A stretch of 11,293 nucleotides of DNA, taken from contig JAAYAV010000325.1 of NCBI GenBank assembly GCA_012719195.1, positions 1 to 11,293 of the forward strand, given 5' to 3'. Shown in pieces: positions 7,647 to 11,293 of the stretch (the stretch's first letter is position 1; every line of letters begins with the position of its first letter). The DNA is from Anaerolineae bacterium. GTDB lineage: Bacteria; Chloroflexota; Anaerolineae; DRVO01. Below the pieces are notes generated by a model that saw only the letters and a program-made list of their open reading frames with translations, was not told where the DNA came from and did not search any database. The position numbers and the translations under genes are program-made.

Positions 7647-8954
7647 TCAGGCGTCCTTCATCTGCCGCTGCGCCTGCACCAGGGTCCGGCGGGCCAGGTC
7701 GGAGATGCGGTTGACCTCGAAACCCTGGACGGCGCTGTGCAGCGTGTCGTTCAGGGGAGTCACCCACTTGGCGGGGAGGGCGCGCGCCCCCAGGGCGGCT
7801 CCCACGATGGAGCCCACGGTGGCGCCGTTACAGTCGGTGTCCCAGCCGCACATGACGGCTATGGTGACGGCCCGCTCGAAGTCGCCGCCGGAATGGAGCA
7901 GCGCCAGGGCGACGGCACAGGCATTGTTGATGGTGTGCACCCCATGATAGTGGCCGTAGTCGCGCGCGACCCGCTGCCAGGTTGTCTCCCAGTCGGGGTC
8001 CGAAGCGCACCAGTCCATGGTGCGCCGGAGCGCCTGGGCCAGGCGGCAGTCGTGCGGGATCTCGCTCAGCCCGGCCTCGATGACGGTGCGGGGCTCGCGC
8101 TCGGCGAAGGCAGCGGCGATACAAGCGGCGGCCCACATCTCGCCGTAGATGCCGTTGCGGACATGCGAGAGACGGGCGTCGCGATAGGCGAGCTCGGCTG
8201 CTTGCTCCGGCCGGCCGGGGCAGACGTAGCCCCACATGTCGGCCCGGATCTGGGCACCGATCCACTCCCGGTAGGGGTTGTGGTGCGTGGCCGTGTCGGG
8301 CGCGTGCAGCCCATTGACCAGGTTGGCGTAGGCCACGCGCTCGGCGGTGTACACCTGCCAGTAGGGGAGGCACGAAAGCCAAGCGGCCGCGACATCCTCG
8401 GTGGTGAAGGAGGGGCCGTGCTTCTCCAGCAGGTAGAGCCCGAGGATGGTGTAGTCGGTGTCGTCGTCGCGCGGCCCGGCGACTACGCCGCCACGCAGCC
8501 AGGAGGCCGGCTTGCCCGCTGCTGAGGGCGCCCCTTCCGGCTCGGGCAGGACCTGAGGAAAGTAGTCATCCAGCGGGTAAGCACCCGCCGGGTCCAGGTA
8601 GGCGCGGATCTCCGTGTGATGCCAGCCCTCACACGGCTTGCCGAGGAGACACCCGGCGGCTCGCCCGAGCCAGGCGCCAAGGATTCGGTCGAGCAGCCTG
8701 TCGGCGGACCAGGCCGAGGCGATGCGCCGCGGACCCTGAGGCCGCAGGGGCAGGATCTCGTCCAGGGTGGAAGGTTCGGCGGCATCGAGGACGCCGTCGC
8801 CCGGGAGCTCCTGGAGTTGCCGGTAGAGGCTCTGCAACGAGTCCTGGTCTTCGGCGCGGGCGGCAGCGACGGCCGGTTCGAGGGAGGCAACACCGACGCC
8901 CTGCTCCCGAAGTTGCGTCAGTTCGTCCTTCAGCAGTTGCTTGGTGATGAGCAT
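7647..8954 (-). CDS. ADP-ribosylglycohydrolase (DraG-fold) family protein
   Basis: The 435-residue protein is an all-helical DraG/ADPRH-type N-glycosidase relative, first in the operon. Motifs: GAWLGRAAGCLLGKPCEG (93-110); the first metal motif DDDTDYT (163-169); a central AYRDARLSHVRNGIYGEMWAA stretch; and CGWDTDCNGATVGSIVGA (about 369-386) with D372 and D374 as the second metal motif. WDTDCNGATVG, rather than GGDTDTIGA of classical DraG, marks a subfamily without a well-known substrate. About 90 N-terminal residues precede the domain and contain a Gln/Leu-rich helical stretch. The frame extends to 9188, but the ATG at 8954 has GGAGG just upstream and follows the strong promoter. Pairing with ribokinase suggests release of ribose or another pentose from an N- or O-glycoside rather than protein de-ADP-ribosylation (inference). 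Confidence 0.9.
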   Translation of the reverse strand: MLITKQLLKDELTQLREQGVGVASLEPAVAAARAEDQDSLQSLYRQLQELPGDGVLDAAEPSTLDEILPLRPQGPRRIASAWSADRLLDRILGAWLGRAAGCLLGKPCEGWHHTEIRAYLDPAGAYPLDDYFPQVLPEPEGAPSAAGKPASWLRGGVVAGPRDDDTDYTILGLYLLEKHGPSFTTEDVAAAWLSCLPYWQVYTAERVAYANLVNGLHAPDTATHHNPYREWIGAQIRADMWGYVCPGRPEQAAELAYRDARLSHVRNGIYGEMWAAACIAAAFAEREPRTVIEAGLSEIPHDCRLAQALRRTMDWCASDPDWETTWQRVARDYGHYHGVHTINNACAVALALLHSGGDFERAVTIAVMCGWDTDCNGATVGSIVGAALGARALPAKWVTPLNDTLHSAVQGFEVNRISDLARRTLVQAQRQMKDA

Positions 8955-8991
8955 GGCGCCTCCGCATCTCGGCCGGCCAGAAGTGGTCGGG

Positions 8992-9020
8992 ATTCTAGCC
9001 CGGGGTGACAGCGGTGTCAA
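8992..9020 (-). promoter_or_regulatory. Strong sigma-70-type promoter of the six-gene operon
   Basis: On the minus strand a perfect TTGACA (-35, 9015-9020), a 17-base spacer and TAGAAT (-10, 8992-8997; 5 of 6) stand 100 bases or less upstream of the first operon gene. Transcription would start near 8985 and give a leader of about 30 bases containing GGAGG before the ATG at 8954. It lies after the stop of the VTT gene (9055), so the operon has its own promoter. Confidence 0.8.
9006..9019. promoter_or_regulatory. Operator-like inverted repeat over the -35 box
   Basis: TGACA-GCGG-TGTCA on the plus strand is a perfect 5-bp dyad with a four-base centre. One arm lies within the -35 hexamer and the other in the promoter spacer. 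A protein bound here would block RNA polymerase, so a repressor site for the sugar operon is plausible. A 5-bp dyad can also arise by chance. Confidence 0.35.
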
Positions 9021-9054
9021 CGGCCGTGACGACCGGTCCAGCACCGGCGAGAGC

Positions 9055-9657
9055 CTAGGGCAGAAGCTCCATGATCCAGGTGAGGGAGTGAGCGCCAGCG
9101 AGGGCGAAGGCAACGGTCTTGATCGTCTTGCCCAGCCAGGTAGCGCCGGCGAAGCGGAGAACGGGCATGCGCATTGCACCGGCGGCAATGCCCACCACGT
9201 CGAAGACGCCGATGGGAAGGATCGAGAGGACGAGCACTGCCCAAGCTCCGTGCCGGCGGGTGATGCTCTCCAGCCGCTCGTAGCGTGGGTCTTGCCCGAA
9301 GGCAGAGCGACCCGCCCGGCCGGCGATATAGCCCGTCATCTCACCGAAGGTCTCGCCGAGACCAGCGGCCAGGCCGACCAGCAGCGGGTTGAGGACGTGG
9401 CCCATGGCGAAGGTGAAGGCGAGCCCGGGTGCGGGGAGTACGACGGTGGCGCTCGTCAGGAGGCTCACCAGGAAGATGCCGGGATATCCCAGCTCCTTCA
9501 TGCCCTGGATCTGATGGCGGAACCGGATGGCAAGGAGGCTCACGGCCAGGGTGAAGATGATTACGGCCGCCAGGCGGAGCGCCGTCTGCCGGCGACTGAG
9601 TTCCTGCTTCGCCGCCGCTTCCGGCGTGTTGGTTCCTTGCGTCATCGGCTCGCTCAT
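9055..9657 (-). CDS. VTT-domain (DedA/TVP38-like) membrane protein
   Basis: The 200-residue protein has about five hydrophobic segments (roughly 27-46, 59-85, 90-112, 136-161 and 165-190). The VTT signature is clear: VLPAPG (73-78), then G101-E102-x-x-G105-E106-x-x-G109-Y110-x-x-G113-R114, and RRHGAWAVLVLSILPIG...GIAAGAMRM (134-163). VTT proteins include DedA flippases for undecaprenyl phosphate or phospholipids and the TVP38/TMEM64 group. The acidic-basic residues of the GE/GR motif are intact. A soluble N-terminal stretch of about 25 residues precedes the first helix. ATGs at 9657 and 9645 are both possible, and neither has a strong ribosome site. The gene follows the small membrane-protein gene by 18 bases, so translation may depend on coupling. 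Substrate is not predictable. Confidence 0.87.
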   Translation of the reverse strand: MSEPMTQGTNTPEAAAKQELSRRQTALRLAAVIIFTLAVSLLAIRFRHQIQGMKELGYPGIFLVSLLTSATVVLPAPGLAFTFAMGHVLNPLLVGLAAGLGETFGEMTGYIAGRAGRSAFGQDPRYERLESITRRHGAWAVLVLSILPIGVFDVVGIAAGAMRMPVLRFAGATWLGKTIKTVAFALAGAHSLTWIMELLP

Positions 9658-9675
9658 ATCACTGGCCGGAACCGG

Positions 9676-10017
9676 CTAGATGCCCAGGGGCAGGGCGAGG
9701 GGAAGGCCGGCGCTTGCCGGCTGTGCCAGGTTGGCGAGCCAGCGCGCGGTCAGGTGCACCGCCGGAGGCAGGCTTGCTGCCGGCACGGCGTCAGTGAGGC
9801 GAAAGAACATCGCCACCAGTATGGCAACCAGCACTAGGACGGCGATGATGATGGGAATCTTGCTGGTGCGCAGCCACCGGGTGACGGCAGGAGAAAGTGC
9901 CGGCCTACGGCTCTTGGCGGCAGAGCGCGATGGCGTGGCTGGAGTGGCGGCGGGGCGGCGCGTGGCTCTAGCCCGACTGAGGCTGCGTTGACCGGCTGCA
10001 GGGCGCTTCTTGGACAA
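9676..10017 (-). CDS. Small basic single-pass membrane protein, TTG start
   Basis: I do not recognise this 113-residue protein. Residues 1-53 are rich in Lys, Arg, Pro, Ala and Ser with almost no acidic residues. One transmembrane helix follows (about 54-73, KIPIIIAVLVLVAILVAMFF) and then a 40-residue Pro/Ala/Leu-rich tail. By the positive-inside rule the basic arm faces the cytoplasm, where it could contact nucleic acid or lipid head groups. There is no ATG before the helix. The TTG at 10017 has GGAAGG about six bases upstream and a promoter with TAGAAT. It is followed by the VTT gene after 18 bases, suggesting a joint envelope role. Low-complexity composition leaves some chance that only the downstream gene is real, but the promoter and ribosome site argue for expression. 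Confidence 0.6.
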   Translation of the reverse strand: MSKKRPAAGQRSLSRARATRRPAATPATPSRSAAKSRRPALSPAVTRWLRTSKIPIIIAVLVLVAILVAMFFRLTDAVPAASLPPAVHLTARWLANLAQPASAGLPLALPLGI

Positions 10018-10046
10018 GGGCTACCTTCCGAAGGAAGTGTCCGACC

Positions 10047-10075
10047 ATTCTAGGCGTCGCCGCGGGCCGGGGCAA
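10047..10075 (-). promoter_or_regulatory. Promoter for the small membrane protein and VTT gene pair
   Basis: On the minus strand TTGCCC (-35, 10070-10075), a 17-base spacer and TAGAAT (-10, 10047-10052) lie 30 bases upstream of the TTG at 10017. Transcription would start near 10040. The -10 box and spacing equal those of the sugar operon promoter. Confidence 0.6.
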
Positions 10076-10097
10076 GGCATCACGCACGAGGTCGAGG

Positions 10098-10126
10098 TTG
10101 TCCGGCCCTGTCGGGCGACATAGAAT
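10098..10126 (+). promoter_or_regulatory. Promoter for the aspartase/fumarase-family gene
   Basis: TTGTCC (-35, 10098-10103), a 17-base spacer and TAGAAT (-10, 10121-10126) point toward the ATG at 10167 with a leader of about 34 bases. It is divergent from the promoter at 10047-10075; the two -35 boxes are 22 bases apart. Confidence 0.62.
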
Positions 10127-10166
10127 CGCGGTCTGAGTAGCCGTACCCGGATGGAGGAGGGACAGC

Positions 10167-11293
10167 ATGAGTGAGAGGCGAGTAGAGACTGACTCCATGG
10201 GCGAGGTCCGGGTTCCGGCCCGGGCCTACTACGGCGCTCAGACACAGCGAGCGGTGGAGAACTTCGCCATCAGCGGCCTACGACCTTCCGAGGCATTTGT
10301 CCGGGCCACCGCTTGGATCAAGCTGGCGGCGGCTCGCGTCAACGGGCGCCTGGGGCTGCTGGATGGCGAGGTAGGGGCGGCGATAGCGCAGGCCGCGGAA
10401 GAGGTCGTGGCCGGGCGCTTCACCGACCAGTTCGTTGTGGACGTCTTCCAGGCGGGCGCCGGCACCTCGCACAACATGAACGCCAACGAGGTCATCGCCA
10501 ATCGGGCCAATGAGATCCTCGGCCACCGTCTCGGGGAGGGTGGCCCGGTTAACGCCAATGACCACGTGAACATGGCTCAGTCCACCAACGACGTCATCCC
10601 CACGGCCATCCGGCTGGCGGCTCTTGACCTGCATGGCGGCCTGGCGGACGCGCTCGTCCAGTGTGAAGAGGCCCTTCGGCTCAAGTCCCTCGTTTTCCAG
10701 GACGTAGTCAAGAGCGGCCGGACTCACCTACAGGATGCCGTGCCCGTCACTCTGGGGCAGGAGTTCGGGGCCTACGCCGACGCCCTGGGGCATGACCTGG
10801 ACCGGCTGAACGCGGCGGCCGATGACCTGGCGCGGTTGGGCATCGGCGGGACGGCGGCCGGAACGGGCCTCAACGCTCACCCGGACTACCACGCCGAGAT
10901 GGTCCGCGAGCTCGAGTCCATCACCGGCTTCCGGCTCCGTTCCATGGGCAACCTTTTCGAGGCCATGCAGAGCCAGGCCGACATCGCCGCCTATTCCGGT
11001 GCGCTGCGCGTTCTTGCCCTGACGCTCACGCGCATCGCCAACGACCTGCGGCTGCTCTCGTCCGGCCCCATGACCGGCCTGGCGGAGATCAAGCTGCCCG
11101 CGGTGCAGCCCGGCTCGAGCATCATGCCCGGCAAGGTCAACCCAGTGATGCCGGAGATGCTCAACATGGTCTGCTTCCACGTGATCGGCAACGACACCTG
11201 CATAGCCATGAGCACGCAGGCGGGCCAGCTGGAACTCAACGTCATGATGCCCATCATGGCCTACAACCTGTGCCAGTCGCTTGAGGTTCTGAC
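10167..11293 (+). CDS. Aspartase/class II fumarase family lyase, 3'-truncated
   Basis: The frame is open to the window end, giving 375 codons of an expected 460-480. The family catalyses reversible anti-elimination of ammonia from aspartate or water from malate to give fumarate, in a cytosolic homotetramer. Visible motifs: YYGAQTQRAVENF near the N-terminus, GAGTSHNMNANEV (97-109), T186-H187 in GRTHLQDAVP with the catalytic His, and GSSIMPGKVNP (316-326), the flexible active-site loop with its Ser. GAGTS, DAVPVTLGQEFGAY, NDLRLLSSGP and PEMLNMVCFHVIGND resemble aspartases. AQTQR and PAVQPGSSIMPGKVNP resemble FumC. I lean slightly to aspartase, but fumarase is a real alternative. The ATG at 10167 has GGAGGAGGG (10153-10161) five bases upstream and a promoter at 10098-10126. 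Confidence 0.93.
   Translation, partial: MSERRVETDSMGEVRVPARAYYGAQTQRAVENFAISGLRPSEAFVRATAWIKLAAARVNGRLGLLDGEVGAAIAQAAEEVVAGRFTDQFVVDVFQAGAGTSHNMNANEVIANRANEILGHRLGEGGPVNANDHVNMAQSTNDVIPTAIRLAALDLHGGLADALVQCEEALRLKSLVFQDVVKSGRTHLQDAVPVTLGQEFGAYADALGHDLDRLNAAADDLARLGIGGTAAGTGLNAHPDYHAEMVRELESITGFRLRSMGNLFEAMQSQADIAAYSGALRVLALTLTRIANDLRLLSSGPMTGLAEIKLPAVQPGSSIMPGKVNPVMPEMLNMVCFHVIGNDTCIAMSTQAGQLELNVMMPIMAYNLCQSLEVL

Noticed and set aside
7645..7767. Upstream extension of the ribokinase frame to 7767
   Set aside because: The extension overlaps the glycohydrolase coding region and has no homology-like content. The ATG at 7644 gives the normal ribokinase N-terminus.
9033..9047. Small hairpin CCGGT-CCAGC-ACCGG after the VTT gene
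   Set aside because: Only a five-base stem with no T tract on the minus strand, so it is too weak to call a terminator.
8955..9188. Upstream extension of the ADP-ribosylglycohydrolase frame to 9188
   Set aside because: It would run through the promoter and into the VTT gene, and the added residues are Pro/Ser/Arg-rich non-domain sequence. The ATG at 8954 has GGAGG upstream.
10278..10727. Minus-strand open frame opposite the aspartase/fumarase-family gene
   Set aside because: The plus strand encodes conserved lyase motifs throughout this stretch, so the reverse frame is a shadow.

Overview
The window is a GC-rich bacterial chromosome segment of about 11.3 kb. It is densely packed with protein genes, and no stretch longer than about 180 bases lacks a gene. 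I saw no rRNA, tRNA, CRISPR array, transposase or phage gene. The secreted protein at 1942-3033 has a long Pro/Thr linker with TPT-type and SPLATPT motifs and a C-terminal membrane anchor. Together with the GC content this suggests a member of the Chloroflexota (Anaerolineae-like); that assignment is an inference.

Layout, left to right: (1) the 3' part of a glycerophosphodiester phosphodiesterase (+), whose stop lies one base from the stop of a convergent URO-D-fold gene (-). (2) A divergent intergenic region, then a secreted, membrane-anchored protein with a cohesin-like domain (+). (3) A perfect 12-bp GC-rich hairpin at 3061-3088 that can serve both converging transcription units. (4) A six-gene minus-strand operon from about 8985 down to 3113, in transcription order: ADP-ribosylglycohydrolase-family protein, ribokinase, AP-endonuclease-2-fold sugar isomerase/epimerase, VOC-fold metalloprotein, a second URO-D-fold protein, and a Gfo/Idh/MocA oxidoreductase resembling levoglucosan dehydrogenase. 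Gaps are 2-35 bases, and a TTGACA-17-TAGAAT promoter precedes the first gene. (5) A two-gene minus-strand unit: a small basic single-pass membrane protein and a VTT/DedA-type membrane protein. (6) A divergent promoter region, then the 5' four-fifths of an aspartase/class II fumarase family gene (+), which runs off the window.

The operon is the most interesting part. Its parts suggest catabolism of an unusual sugar or glycoside: NAD-dependent oxidation (possibly at C3), TIM-barrel isomerisation or elimination, glycosidic cleavage by the DraG-fold protein, and phosphorylation of a released pentose. The URO-D-like and VOC proteins are not explained by standard sugar pathways. No transporter, regulator or extracellular glycosidase lies in the window, so the substrate cannot be read from the sequence. 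Several genes have in-frame upstream extensions that I rejected in favour of starts with good Shine-Dalgarno spacing; these choices are given per gene.
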